A stretch of DNA of 64,000 nt from Adiantum capillus-veneris (taxonomy: Eukaryota > Streptophyta > Polypodiopsida > Polypodiales > Pteridaceae). Position numbers and translations under genes: made by a program. Of the stretch, positions 35,053 through 47,894 are shown piece after piece. Location: contig CM043965.1 of assembly GCA_014529385.2 (NCBI GenBank), positions 13,223,912-13,287,911 on the forward strand, read 5' to 3'. The stretch's first letter is position 1. Each line of letters opens with the position of its first letter. Under the pieces are notes generated by a model that did no database searches, was not told the DNA's origin, and saw only the letters and a program-made list of their open reading frames with translations.

Positions 35053-37640
35053 ACCTCTTTTGATAGTGCAGTGAAGATGGCTATAGCTTCCATTGATAGA
35101 CATAGCCTAGGCTTGGAGGAGTATGTTGTAAAGTGTGAGAAGGCAAAAGGAACCGTGGAGCAAACATTCAGAGATAGAGCATACAAAATGCTCACCATTG
35201 CAAATCCAAATAATGGCGATGGATTCTTTCAACTCATCCTCAACTATGATTGGTCAAAGAAGGGTATGGTTGTTCTAACAAAGGAAAATCTCTACACTCT
35301 GGCCACGTGTGGTATTCGAGTTGAGAGGTATGCAAAAATAGATAAAGTGCTCAAAATCTTGTATTCATTCAAAGTTTTGACTCAAATGTTTATTATGATA
35401 TTGCTTCTATAAATAGGAAGATGGAGGTGTTGCATACACTTATGACAAGAAAGGTGAAGGATGAGGCAACTATAGAGATGTTTGGGGATTCTAAAACTTG
35501 ACATTGTTGTACATGAGAAAGGAACTCTATTAGGAGGAGCTCATAGATGAGGCTGAGACTATTGTGCAGCGCCTTTCAATATATGGTGATGTGCCTACAG
35601 ATGGATTTGGAAAGTGGGTGAAAGAGAAACTAACCATGCATGTATGGTGGAGTTTCCATGAAGTGTGGAAATATCTTTTTAAAGTAAAGGAGGTAGAAAA
35701 GCAACCTGGTGTTGAGGAGGCTGCCAAGAGAGTCGTATACATGTATATTGTAATCCACAATTTCACTCTAGAACACCATTCATGAATGCATGATATAAGA
35801 AACATTTTGAGGACTATTTGATTGTTGATTGGCAATTTATACTTCGGTGGATCCAAAAACTCATTGGTGAAGGTCTCATGGATAAGGAGGGAGAAATGGT
35901 GAAAGATTGGGCAAATTTTAGTTCCAAGGACTCTATGTATCCTAAGGCATGGTTGGAGAGAGGTGTCTTTGAATGGGAACTTGAGAGATGCCCTTGGTGG
36001 TTCGACTATCAACTTGGACAAGTGCCTCCAAGTGAAGAGCAATTATGGAAAGGTATTTTCTCATTGCTAAACCATGCAAAATTTTGTATATGTTTTGAAA
36101 GATAAATCTATAGGGCCTCTTAAATCTCACTACTTGTTTTTGTCATTTGGTTATTGTTTCATAGAGTTTGAAAGCATTGAGATAACTCACACTGAAAGTC
36201 ATAGAGATTCTCCACCTCATGAGAATTCTCCACTAGCTTCACCAAAGCCACATGTAATGCTACATACAATAGCCTCCACCTCACACCGAGTGGCTACATC
36301 TACCTCATCTCAGCTTGTGCATGAGAGGTGCACAAAGCGACGACTTGACACTGTTCATAAAGTTCAAGAAAAGACCACAAATAAGAATGATTTATTGTCA
36401 CAAACATGTGCTTGAAAATAGAATCTTAGATAGTTTTTGCAATTTGTTGGCAGATGATGAGTTTTTGTCACAAATTTTGGTGGTAGACATCCACACTCCT
36501 AGCGAGGGGTCACATACCTGGAAACCTTAAGTCTCACAAGTCACGTTGATTTTTTCATGCTTTTATAACATAATGACACATCTTTGATTCTTTCCATACA
36601 GTGAGGAAAATTTTCTAATGAAAATAGTTGCATCATTATCTCACATAGGCTCTCCCTCAGACACAGTTTCTCGTCTTGTTTGGGTTGATTTTCCTACAGG
36701 TTTACAAGTGGTAGATGTAGATGTCGATGATTGTCCCCCATGGAACAAGATTAGCACATCATTGATACGTACCACACTTAGCTTTGCTACCTTTTTCATG
36801 GATGATGAGGGATGGTTTGTATGTTTGAGCCTTATGGATCACCTTCCTAAAATACACAAGGTTGGAATGAAGGTTGGGTTGGTCATGCATCGGACAATGC
36901 CGCTTCATGTGCAATTAAGTTATTTATATGAGAATGGAGTAAGTACACACATCTCAAATCTTAGCTTCATCCATGTGTATGCCTTTATACTATGGAGATG
37001 ATGACATGAGAAGTTTTTGTCTAATTGTAGGTTGAAACATTGACACTAACTATGTTTTAGCTTTCACCCATTTTTGTGTAATTGTAGCTTTCACCCATGT
37101 GTATGTGTTTATACTATGGAGATGATAACATGAGAAATTTTTATGTAATTGTAGGTTGAAACATTGGCACTAACTATGTTCTATTAAGAACATTACATAA
37201 TCTTCCTCTAGTTGATCGTAAGGTAGGTGAAGAGGTTGCAAAAAAATTAGTCAATGCTCAAAGAAATTTCATTGTAGAGAACAAAAACAAGAGTTCATTT
37301 CCACACACTTTGGTACATGGACACTATATTCAAGGTGGTGCAGAAAGGTCTCCTATGTTTCTTGGGTGAGATGGGAATTCATTATATTTATTTGTTGTGG
37401 TTTTAAAAAAATTCTTATCGTAGAAGATATTAATTTAAAATTCCTTTTTCCCATAGATGGTTAGTGCGGACATTCACGGATGAAGGAGATGCTATTTTGG
37501 ATATTTTTGCTGGATATGGAGGCCTAGGACATGCATCTCAAGAGGTGAAGAGGCATTATCTAGGGATAGAAAATGATGTTGAGCTGGCTAAAGCATGCCT
37601 TGTAGATTTTGCATGAGATATGAGAGGACAAAATGGTGCT
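35053..37640 (+). pseudogene. DNA methyltransferase-like gene, 3' exons
   Basis: Begins after acceptor TTTTTACAG. Exons include 35053-35338 (DRHSLGLEEYVVKCEKAKG...GFFQLILNYDWSKKG), about 35420-35780, 35818-36105 (WELERCPWWFDYQLGQVPPS), about 36160-36530, 36602-36940 and about 37160-37370, and a last exon from 37456. Two motifs resemble N4/N6 amino-methyltransferases in the order IV then I: VDVDDCPPWNK (canonical [DNS]PP[YFW], here CPPW) and ILDIFAGYGGLGHASQEVK...YLGIEND (SAM-binding FxGxG). ERSPMFLGWLVRTFTDEGD precedes motif I, as in PF01555-type enzymes. Stops follow at ~37613. It would methylate DNA bases if functional; the altered catalytic motif, stops and insertion argue against activity. 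Confidence 0.55.
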
Positions 37641-38558
37641 TTCTAGCTACCTTTTGGATTGAAAAACTACTTGTTTTAGGTAACCAACACTCTTTTGAGG
37701 CAACTTTAGATTTTGTACCTTTGAAGGTTTTCATTAACTTATTTTTCTTGTGTGTGTTTTTAATCATTTCTAAATCTTAAAGTTGCATGTATATGATGGT
37801 GGTTACTATGTGACTAAATATGTAGCGTGCATAAAGACGTTTTTCTTTACAAGAGACTTGCTTCAATCTTAGTGCTTATGCTTATGTTGGGTTATTCCTT
37901 GATTTTATTTCCTTGCGTACAAGCTGATAATTGTTGTCTTGGAGCATTTGGAGTTTGAAACAAGGGTTGTGTTTATCTGAGGAGAATCCTTGCTTATATT
38001 TTGGCTTTTGTTATTTGCAATATGATCGATTAGGTTGGCTTGGATTTTGTTGGGGCTCCTATGTATACTAAATGTAGAGCTTAATAGACAAAATAAATAG
38101 AAGTATTTCATTCGCAATGAGAAATGTCCTTGTTCTAAATATCAAAATTTTATTTTAGCGTTAGCCCTCAAAGTGAAGTACCTAATGCTAGATTGCACCT
38201 AGTTCACTCCTTAGAAATTAGGGATGTCATATGGAAAGGAGAACATACATGTCATCCCTCCTCATGTATCTAGAGTGGAGAAAAGCTCAAACAAAAAAGC
38301 CAATTTTCAATAAAATCTCATTGAAGTAAGCTCGCAAAAAAATTTCCCCCATATTGGGAGAGTGCATGAGTGAGAGAGCATTTGTGTGTGTAGAGAGATA
38401 AGGAACATGTGTGAGAAGAAAGAGAGAGAGAGATGTATTTTTTAATATGATTTTAATGTAACTTTATAATATAATAATAGTTCGATAAAAAGCAAATCCT
38501 TGCAAAATAGATATAAAGAATAGAATTGCAACCACTACACTACATCTCCCTCTCAATA

Positions 38559-38562
<4 letters not shown>
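37641..38562. other. Spacer without recognised gene
   Basis: AT-rich; possible 3' end of the preceding gene. No motif recognised. Confidence 0.4.
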
Positions 38563-38602
<40 letters not shown>

Positions 38603-38656
38603 CCCCCCCTTTCCCAACAATAGTCTCCCTCAAATTACCCTACCCCCCGCCCTTGT

Positions 38657-38744
<88 letters not shown>
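38563..38744. repeat. (CT)n-C10 and (CT)24-(CA)18 microsatellites
   Basis: CT tract 38563-38600 then a C run to 38609; CT tract 38661-38708 directly joined to CA to 38744. Confidence 0.95.
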
Positions 38745-38746
<2 letters not shown>

Positions 38747-38759
38747 AGTAGCAAGCTAA

Positions 38760-39620
38760 CATGGATACCATTTTTCGGAGCTCCCATGTAAAAGCCTTGT
38801 TTGGATAAACCTTGTAATTGATGAGCCGGGGCTGCAAGCTTCCAAATTCTATCAACCTGTCATTACCTATCTTCACTTAGAGTTCTTAAATTATTAGTTT
38901 TGACCACTAAAAACCTTGGCTAAGGTATAAAAGCCATTTTTTGTAAGTTATTTGTAAGTTTTGGATAATGAAATACACACCGTGAGCCAACGAGGCTCAC
39001 TTCTCTCCTTCTTGCGCTTCCTACTCCCTCTCCGGTTGTCACATTGTAGTCATGTTTGTTACATTGCAATCGCAGGTAAGAGCTCTAGGCATTGACGTAA
39101 ACACATCACACTATTTTGTAGCTTTTGGCATCGCCAAAAGCTACATTTTATCATAAGCAGGAGTTTACCACTTCAAAATCAAAAACTAAGGATAGGCGGG
39201 GTATTCGGACATCATTGTTAGGCATTTAGGTGCAATCTGGTCGAAAATGACTTGGTCAAATATCCACTGCTGTTAATTATCGCGATTTTGAACTTGACCT
39301 AAAGTGGGGTTTGAGACCATAAGCATGTGTGCTTAGTTCTTATAAACATGTCCTAGAAGTTTCGCTACGTTTGGATGTCATTTGATGCTCTAACAGATGT
39401 GATATGTTCGTCGATGAGCGATTGGCTTTTGGTGATTTCAGTCAGTTGAGTGTAGCTTGAGTTAGTTGTGAGTTGTTTGTTGTTTTCCGAGAGATTGACA
39501 ACCTCTTGTAGCCTCTATGAACTAGTCAAACCAGCTTTGTCCCATGGATTAACAATTTAATCGTGGTTCTCGCTAAAACTGCAATAAGATAGGATAGTGA
39601 GGTTAGGAACCCGTCCCACA
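38760..39620 (+). repeat. 5' LTR of the plus-strand Ty3 element
   Basis: The right end CGTCCCACA is placed by the primer site that follows. A TATA box TATAAAAG is at 38926-38933, then AATGAAATACACACCGTGAG and a pyrimidine-rich stretch, like the promoter/R region of a Ty3 LTR. The left end is not defined because I found no second copy of this LTR downstream; the start given is approximate. Confidence 0.5.
39117..39145. other. Perfect 13-bp hairpin in the LTR
   Basis: TGTAGCTTTTGGC, a 3-base loop ATC, then GCCAAAAGCTACA. It lies about 185 bp after the TATA box. A transcript-level stem near R/U5 is possible. Confidence 0.8.
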
Positions 39621-39622
39621 TT

Positions 39623-39643
39623 TGGTGCCGTTTCCAGGGACCG
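39623..39643 (+). other. Primer binding site, tRNA-Asp-like
   Basis: TGGTGCCGTTTCCAGGGACC starts 2 bases after the LTR's terminal CA. The complement of the plant tRNA-Asp 3' end begins TGGCGCCGTTGCCGGGGATC (from memory), so 16 of 20 positions agree. Confidence 0.75.
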
Positions 39644-40180
39644 AAGAGACCTAAACTAGGAAAAAACACGAGCGTTTTGTGAATTTATCCTTTAAATTCC
39701 TCTAGGATCTCCTAGAGTAAAAACTTTCTTTTTAGAAACCGCATATCTTAAGATTGTCGTCTTTTGCTGTGTAAAGGTAGCTTGGAAGTAATCGTACTTG
39801 TCGAGTGCCTTTAGGATTGTAGGATTGTAGAATTAGATTAGGATTTTGAGAATGTTTGATTGAGTAGACAAGTCTTAGGATCGATGCTCAGGAAACCATA
39901 AAAAACAAGAAAACGAGTGTTTATGGACACTTTCCATAACCCCATTGCATGAGAATCTAAGAGTAGGGTAAGTAGGATCCGAGGTGGATTTTAGGACATT
40001 GCTCTCTCCGAAAGAATCATTGTGAGTTGTATTTGAAGTGCAGAATTTCAGGTCTGTGGCTAGAAATGCACGAAAAGACTCCAAACCACTCAATCCGACC
40101 GGAGAGTATGCTTAAAAGTTGTATGCACCAGTGGGTAAGTTCAAGGACACTTTGAGATAAAAATTTCAAGAGTTTGCAAA

Positions 40181-41175
40181 AACTCAAATTATTTACTTTT
40201 TGTTGACATTTTAGGCCAAATTATGTTTTGACTTGATTCAGAGGCCTAAAATAACTCATGAAAAGACTGTCCATGAAAAAAGTGCAAAAAATTATTCATT
40301 TTGGGCATAAAGTAAATAATCGTGATTATTTACTTTCAGCTCAAATTTGACTAAGGTTGATACTAGTGACTCATTACATGTGTATAAACAACTTTTGTAA
40401 AGGCACAAAAGATTTGGATCACCAAACTAGAAAAAAACTAAAGTTTGTACTGACTTTATGAAACTTTAGTGTAAATTGGGAAAAATTTTATCCAAACTCA
40501 ATGAAATTTGATTCATAGGCTTATGTTGATGTGATAAACATGTGTACATGCTCACTTGACCAAAAAGATACAAAAAGTTACTAGTTCGTGATTATTTATA
40601 TGTGCCCTATTTTTCAACTTTTTTGACTAAGTTAGCATACCACTGATTTTACCATGTTATAATAAGCCCACAAACCAAATTTGGTAAGATTTGGATCATT
40701 GGATTGAAAATTGTGACCAAATTTGCAAAATCAGTCTATGGACAGAAATTGATGACCATTTGACCAAAAATAGTCCAAACTTGATGAAACTTGGCTAGAG
40801 ACCTTAAGTTAAAGTGCTTAACAGATCTTGCCAAGGTTGGGACAAATACTTGCAAAAAAATAGCCGGATTAAATAATTGTGATTATTTATATCTTCTTCA
40901 TAAATTGACAATCTTGCATATTTGGGCATACCACAAGGTCAAGCATATCAAGTAGACCACACAAATCAATTTTGGTGAAATTTGGATCACAAAAGGCAGA
41001 CTTAAGCCAGATTTTTGAAAACCGAGTGTGCGAACACAAAACAGTTCATAAACTTGAACAGATTTTATCCAAACTTGATGAAACTGGTCCAGGGACCTTA
41101 ACAGGTTGCATACTTGGCAAACCAAGCCAAAAAGGGTAAAAAACTGACAAAAGTAAATAATCGCGACTATTTACT
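40181..41175. repeat. Palindrome array in the 5' leader, four palindromes plus one half
   Basis: Core TAAATAATCGCGATTATTTA. Copies: a right half near 40185; 40311-40334 (CGTG centre); right half centred 40588; one centred 40879; and 41152-41175 (CGCG centre, one change). Centres are about 137, 266, 291 and 284 bp apart. Each unit also carries CCAAACTTGATGAAACTTGG-like phrases. It lies between the primer site and gag. Confidence 0.85.
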
Positions 41176-41582
41176 ACTGCTACACAGAGCCACCCATTTT
41201 GACTTTTGAGCTTGTATAGTGTTAGACCAACGTAATACAAGGCCACTGGGAAATTTTGGGTTCAATCGGATCCAAATTGGTACATGTTCACTCAGTTTTC
41301 GAGTTGCAGATTAGTCCTTTGATTTTTGCCAAAGTCGAGTGTGGAAATTGAAACTGTTGACTCAATTAGCTCGATTTGCAGTGATACACATAGACCAATC
41401 ATAATAGCTAGCAAAAACTATACGGTTTTGGTGAATAGCTAACTTGATCAAATTTGTCCAAGAATCAGGTTGCAGACCAGGAATTGATAGCTCAGACAGA
41501 AAGTGCAATCCAGTCAAGTGGAAGAAATTGACAACAAGTCAATCCAAAGGTAAGTACTCTATCTTGGGCTTCATAAGTCTTA

Positions 41583-43195
41583 ATGAACCTTAGATCTAGT
41601 TGTGTACTAGGAAATCATGGCATATTTGGAGAAACCTCCAGTAGAGTATCCACCAAAGAAAGTGTGAATCAAGGCAATTCATTGCACACAATTCTTGGAG
41701 AAGTCTCAGACAGTTTTTCAGATTCAACATCTGAAATGTCTTCCTATTTGACTCACTCAAAAACCGGAAAGACAATGCGCTATAAGCATATACTCTCTTT
41801 TATAAGACTATTCACCATGGAGCTCAGGTTTACCTAGATCTTAACGAAGAGTATTCCATTCGCATTGATGAGCATGGTATTGAGTTCGAAGAAGAGATTA
41901 TGGCAAACAAACAAGAAAAAATGTACATGGATCAAAACGGGACTCAATATTTACAAGTCGATTACCCTGACGTGATAGACAAATGGGGTTTAGAAGTAAA
42001 TACCATAATTCTAGATATGACCGCAAAAGAAGGACCACCAACTAATTTAATTCTAGGGATACGATCAAGTTGATTTGAAGCCTTTGAAACGGCTTAGTAC
42101 TGATAATCCTAGGATCGGAGTCTATTGATGGGACGTCAAAGATCTTCTGTGGATTTCGCATGCCAAATCAGGACAACTGACGGCGATGAAGATCATCTAT
42201 ATCTTCAGATCAAGGATAAGGGATCAACAGACCTACCAATCTACATGTTTAGGGATTTTTATAACAACAACTTTGTTATGATGACTCCTGAGGAGGTAGA
42301 ACAAACCAAATACCAAGGGTATTCCATAAGGGATTGGATATTGGGACAAGGACCAGAAACAATTCCAAGAGATGAACACCGTGAGAGATCATCTGAGAGT
42401 AATGTTAAGAAACTAGAAACCATGTCATTACGAAGAAAACCGGGTGACACTAAGGCTAGTCCAGAGCTACATGAGTCACTATTTCCAACAGACTGGTTTG
42501 AAGGACTCGAAACAGGACCAACTGCCAGGAGACCGGGAGTTGAACCAAATAGAAGTGTTAGACCAGCTGATTTTAAAAAATGGGTCAGAAAACACAGTGG
42601 ATCAGGGGATCCATACGACCACTTAGCAAGCTTTAAGCAAGTGCTAAGAGCAAAATGCATATTCAATTTCCATACTCAATTCGAGGGGTTTGGAATGACA
42701 TTAGAAGGAAAAGCATTGACATGGCTCCAAAACATTCCACCGAGATCAATCATGGACTTAAACACATTAGCTCAAGGATTTGTAGCTGCTTGCTCCAAAG
42801 CACGGATCAAACACAATACGGTAGCTCAAATCTACAGCTTTAAACAGAAACATGGTGAGTCTATTAGGGATTGTGCAACTCGAATGAAACAATACATTGC
42901 CAGATGCCCAGGGCTAGAGATACCTGCAAAAGAACGACTAGTATCATTGTTTCTAGAGGGACTACTAAACAAAGAACTTCATGTTCTACTGTATAGCAAG
43001 AAGCATACAACCCTAGAAGAATGTGTATCAGATGCTATTGACTTAGGAGACAATTGTGATATTTTCAACGAAGAAGATGTTCCTAAGGATAACCAAAGTA
43101 AGAAAACAACATCCACTAAACCAGCTCAAGTGGGGACAGCTGCTGCAGCACCACTTTCATCCATAGAATACATGCTCAAAAGGATGAACACATGA
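41583..43195 (+). pseudogene. Plus-strand element: gag (matrix/capsid)
   Basis: Starts MNLRSS (41583), broken at 41837. The main open piece (42125-43195, 356 codons) holds a retrotransposon gag domain: DPYDHLASFKQVLRAKCIF, FEGFGMTLEGKALTWLQNI, SKARIKHNTVAQIYSFKQ, ESIRDCATRMKQYIARCPGL and FLEGLLNKELHVLL. It would form the particle shell. A GGTAAGTACTC string is at 41549. It is separated from the downstream zinc knuckle by stops near 43195-43250. Confidence 0.85.
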
Positions 43196-43526
43196 TGAAT
43201 AACACGCAAAAAGCACCTATGAGGGGACCAGGACAAGGAATACCTCAATAGGGACAACAAATTAGACAGCAAAAATGGTGTGCAATTGAGGGTAAATGGA
43301 CCAACCATGAGACCAATGAGTGCTACTACCGACCAAACTATGATGGAAATGTTCAGTATGTGCCCATGAGGCCACAAGGACAACCCATGTATAGATACCA
43401 GCCTAACATGGCATCAAAGACCACCTATGGGTATGGAAAGACCTCAACCCGTGTTGGGTCAACAACCTCCGTGTCCAGGACATAATGCAGTGCCTATAAA
43501 GTACATGCATTTAGAAGGACTCATAG

Positions 43527-44185
43527 ATGAACAAGGCACTATTGCTTGTTACACCCTATGCTGAGCATAGTCCATCTACAGTAATGGTAGAAGGAGATTG
43601 GTATAATTCACATCCACCACCAATGGAAGAACCTGTGACTTATGCTCCACTAGAGCTCGCACCAATGTATTATGTAGCTAATCAAGGTGTTAGACCTCCT
43701 ATGGTAAGACCCATGGTTAAGCCAAGAACGGGAAATTGTCATAACTGTGGTGCCGATGATCATTGAAAATATGAATGCCTAGAGCCTGACAAGAACCTCA
43801 AACCAGTTGAAGCTTATTGCATACAATGTTGCAAAAGGGAGGATGTTTCTTAGAAGATTGTCCTAAAAATCCTTTAAACAAGATTAAAACAGTAGTAAAC
43901 GTAGTCCAAGTGATACCTAGTAGCTCATCTGAGAGTGAACCGGTTGTTCCAATCAAGATAATCACTAGAGCCCAAGCTAAGAAAAAGAAACATAACTCTT
44001 TTGATAAATTAGAGAATACAAAAATTGCCTCTCAAAAGAACAAAAGAAGCAGAAGCAAAAGATATGAGATGAGAAGGCAGAAACAAAAGGCTGAAATCAA
44101 GGAGAAAGCAAAGAAGCTATTCCAGGAAAAGGTGAAAGAAACTGGAAGCGAAATCAAACAAACAATTGTAAAATCTGGAGGATGA
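43527..44185 (+). pseudogene. Plus-strand element: nucleocapsid zinc knuckles
   Basis: First knuckle CHNCGADDH.KYEC (C-x2-C-x4-H-x4-C) at ~43738-43779, with a TGA at the position before Lys. A second Cys-rich stretch YCIQCCKRG...FLEDC follows. Then comes a basic, Lys-rich tail with VPIKIITRAQAKKKK, a linker phrase seen before protease in plant Ty3 elements. Confidence 0.75.
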
Positions 44186-44205
44186 ATTTTGGTTGATAAA
44201 ATTTT

Positions 44206-45433
44206 GATCATATTAATGCAGCCTTGGAAGCCTAGCAAGCGGGACATAAAGCACACCAAAACATGGAAAACAAATGGAAAAACTATCCTTCTCTAGACAT
44301 GGAAGCAGCTAGCTTGAATTAAAATTTGGTAAGAATCATGCAAGAAATGCTGGAAAAACAACAACCCAAGCTCGAAAGTATGGCAAAACCTGAGAAGATT
44401 GTGGTAAGAGACACTAAAGAAAAATCCAAAGTGGTGGTAGAACCCCACCTTGAAACAAAAGAGCCAGAACTTATAGTGCCGGATAACAAAGGTGCCTTAG
44501 ATGGAATTCCATTCGTAGAAGAAGACTGGCCAGGACACTTATGGAAAAAAGTTAGAGAGATCAACGATGGGAGCCTAACTCTAAAGTCAACTTCTATAGA
44601 GGAAGTTTGGTTAGACAACCTACCTCCTGAAATGGACATGGATGTACAATCCTTGTATGGGGATTGCGGATTTGAAGCTTCAAGAATGTCGAACCATTGC
44701 CCTTGAAAACAATACCCTGTTACTTGGGAGATAACGAAGATGAATCCATAATGTGTAAGACCACTCAAGACCTAGAAGTAGACAACATTCATTCAATGAT
44801 ATCTACACCCATCCAATGCACTCTTACCTTGGGAGAACTGCTAAAACTCAAACCATATTTATGGAATGATCTACAGAAAACCCTAAAGAAGGTGGGGATA
44901 ACGGGGCTAATCTCAAAAATTTTGGGAAAATTGAAAAATTAAATGGACAACAAAGAGATTTGATTTGTTCCGATGGACAAAGTCGGAGAATATTATGAAG
45001 GGAAAGAAGGAAAACAACCCTTCCAGTGAGATATAATGACATCGAAACCATGGCAATACTGGATAGTGGGGCAGGCATAGCCATAGCCACAAAAGTAGTA
45101 TGGGAATCCTGGGGATAGCCAGCCATTAGACAAACTCAAATGAAATTGCAATTGGCTTACTGACACATTGAAAGACCATTAGGGTTGCTTGAAAAAGTGA
45201 TAGTCAAATCCTGTGGCATTGAATATCAACACACTTTTGCCATAGTAGACTTTGGGAAAAAACTCAGTTACGAAATCATATTGGGAAGACCTATCTTCCG
45301 ACAGGTACAACTTATCCAAGATTGGGGAAACAATTATCTGTACTTGAAGCAAGTGGGATCTATAACAAGAGTTAATCTAAAAGATCACACTTATAGAGAT
45401 GTCATGAAGACACCCATACAAGAGTTTGATTGA
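44206..45433 (+). pseudogene. Plus-strand element: linker and first protease (PR1)
   Basis: Linker fragments 44206-44942 (IVVRDTKEKSKVVVEPHLETKE, LDGIPFVEEDWPGHLWKKV). The protease active site AILDSGAGIAIATKVVWESW is at ~45053-45115, interrupted by two stops. Then VIVKSCGIEYQHTFAIVDF and the ILGRPIFRQVQLIQDWG motif. DSGA is the canonical retropepsin catalytic triplet context. This is the protease in its usual place, before RT. Confidence 0.8.
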
Positions 45434-45439
45434 GTCTCT

Positions 45440-47405
45440 TTGGCTAAAGCTAAGCTTTCATCATGGTTGAACAAAGACACTCCTATTTGGATGTGCGGAG
45501 CTTCAGAAAATGGAAGCTTAAAACAAGAACAATGTATTTTAGAAATCGATTGCACGGATGAAGCCTATGTACGTAAACCCTTTTCAAAGCATTTGTTTGA
45601 GCCATTTGAGTGGACTCAAATTTTAGCGACAATGGATGTATGTGTGAATACGTCAGTGCCTACTCAATTTTGTAATGGGACGGCTATGACATAATTTCCA
45701 TCCAAATGATTTCAACCCTCTATATTGAAGATAAAATTGAGGAACCCAAGGACTTGATGAAAGCTCAACAAGTCTTTTCAGACCTCTACTATGATGCAAC
45801 AGATGAGTTATAAGAACACGTAGTTACCTCAAAAGATTCGGGGTCAAAAAAAGAATATGCGAGAGGAAAATTTTTTGACTTTCCTAACCAGAAGCTGAGA
45901 AGACAAAAATGGTATAGACAAAAAAGGGACACCAGAAACGTGAAAGCTAGACCTATGTCATCAGTTTCCAGTAGAACACACTTCCTGATGCAGATAGATG
46001 CACATGATTGTGTCAAGGACAAATTCACTGGTAGATATCCTTTAAACAATACCTAGAAATATAAAAAACATTGAGAAAAACAAGGAAAGATACCCAAGCA
46101 AAACAAAAAAAATAAGAAAAGGAGTAAACCATGACACAAATTGAGCGGAAAAAGAAGTATCAAGAGTTGAAAAAAGCTCTAAAGGAGATATATACAACTG
46201 AAATGAAAACCACAAAAGAGGATGGTAAAGATGTAATGAGTGTTACATCCAATTACAAAAAGTATACTCTCCAAGATCGGAAAATCATTGTCGAACAACT
46301 TGTTAGAGAATTGCAAAAACAGGGTGAGTCCTACGAAGGGTCTAAAAAAGAAAAAAAAAGATTTGGTTGAACCAGGAGAAGAGCCTAGGCCTGCGTACAT
46401 TGCAAATGAGCTAACAAAAGAAGAAGAAGAGCTTTTACTAAGCTTACTAAAAGAATACTGAGATATCTTCGCTTGGTCTTACAAGGATCTCAAGGGTGTT
46501 GATCCAAAAATCTGCCAACATACCATACCCATGAGAGATGATGCGAAACGAAGTAGACAAAGGCCATACACATATAATGAGACATTTGCCAGGAAGATCA
46601 AAGAAGAGATTGAAAATCTAAAGGAAGCCAAATTCATTTATGAAATTGAACACACAGATTTGGTTTCTCTAATTGTGGTAGTACCCAAGAAGAGTGGAAA
46701 ATTACGAGTGTGTGTCAATCTCAAAAAAGTGAATGCAGCTACCATTAGAGACAACTTTCCTCTTTCAATCATTGAGCGTGTGTTAGAACGATTTGCGGGA
46801 AAAGAAGCTTACAGCTTCTTAGATGGCTTTTTGGGATTCAATCAACTTTTGGTTGACCCAAAAGATCAGCATAAAACTGCATTCGCAACGGAATGGGGTA
46901 TTTTTGCCTATCGGGTTATGCCTTTTGGGTTAACTAATGCTCCTACAACCTTTCAAAAATTGATAAGCCATGCTTTTAAAGAATATCTTAGGAAATTCTT
47001 GGAAGTATATATGGATGATCTCTGCATACATTCATCAATCCGGGCTGATCATTTTGAACACCTAAAAAAGGTATTCAAAAAATTAGACTTTATATGGTTT
47101 GCTTAAATCCTGAAAAGTGCACATTCATGGGTAGACAAGGAAAAATTCTTGGATATATAGTGTGTAAAAATGGCATAGCTACTATTATGGATAAAATTCA
47201 TGTCATTGCTGATTTTCTTAGACCAACAACAGTCAAGGGGGTTCAATTCTTCATGGGACATTGTGGATATTACAGACGATTCATTTACATGTACGCTATA
47301 ATTGCAAAACCCATGTATAGCTTGATTACATACTTTGAGTGGACTAAAGCATGTGAAGAATCCTTCATGAACTTAAGCAAGATCTCACTTCAGCTCCAAT
47401 ATTGA
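45440..47405 (+). pseudogene. Plus-strand element: reverse transcriptase with leading linker
   Basis: The linker includes 45440-45694 and 46131-46370 (basic coiled segment). The RT approach is ELTKEEEELLLSLLKEY then DIFAWSYKDLKGVDPKICQH. RT: IKEEIENLKEAKFIYEIEH, VVVPKKSGKLRVCVNLKKVN, FLDGFLGFNQLLV, WGIFAYRVMPFGLTNAPTTFQ, VYMDDLCIHS (catalytic YMDD, ~47009) and FMGRQGKILGYIVCKNGI. Frameshifts at ~46365 and ~47100 and a stop at 46461. It would copy element RNA to DNA. Confidence 0.88.
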
Positions 47406-47894
47406 AAGCACCAGATTGGAATAAGATATTCCACATACATGTAGATGCTTCCAATTTTGCCATTGGGTGTATACTAGCTCAACCAGGAGATGGAAAAAAT
47501 TTATTTTCCTATTTCTTATGCTAGCCGACAGTTGAACATGGTAGAAAATAATTATACCACCACTGAGAGGGAAGGATTAGGAATGATATATGCCATAAAA
47601 AAGTATAGGCATTACCTATTAGCAAACAAATTTATGTTCATCGCGGACCACTAAGCCTTATTGTACTTGGTCAACAAGCCATGCAACACAGGAAGAATAG
47701 TGAGATGGTTCATCATTCTTTTGGAATTTGATTTCACTGTGGTTGTAAAAAAGGGCACTACTCATCAAAGAGCAGATCATTTGTCAAGGATTGTTTTAGG
47801 GGAATCACCTAAAGGAGTAGACGATGATCTACCAGATGCATATTTGTTCTTCGTAGAAATGATACCTCGATGGTTGGAAAATATGGTATCGTAG
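47380..47894 (+). pseudogene. Plus-strand element: Ty3 RNase H
   Basis: IFHIHVDASNFAIGCILAQPGDG has the first catalytic Asp. After frame changes come YASRQLNMVENNYTTTEREG and the end of the domain (LVNKPCNTGRIVRWFIILLEFDFTVVVKKG, HQRADHLSR). Only one RNase H is present, unlike elements 1 and 2, so this is not a Tat-type pol. Confidence 0.8.
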
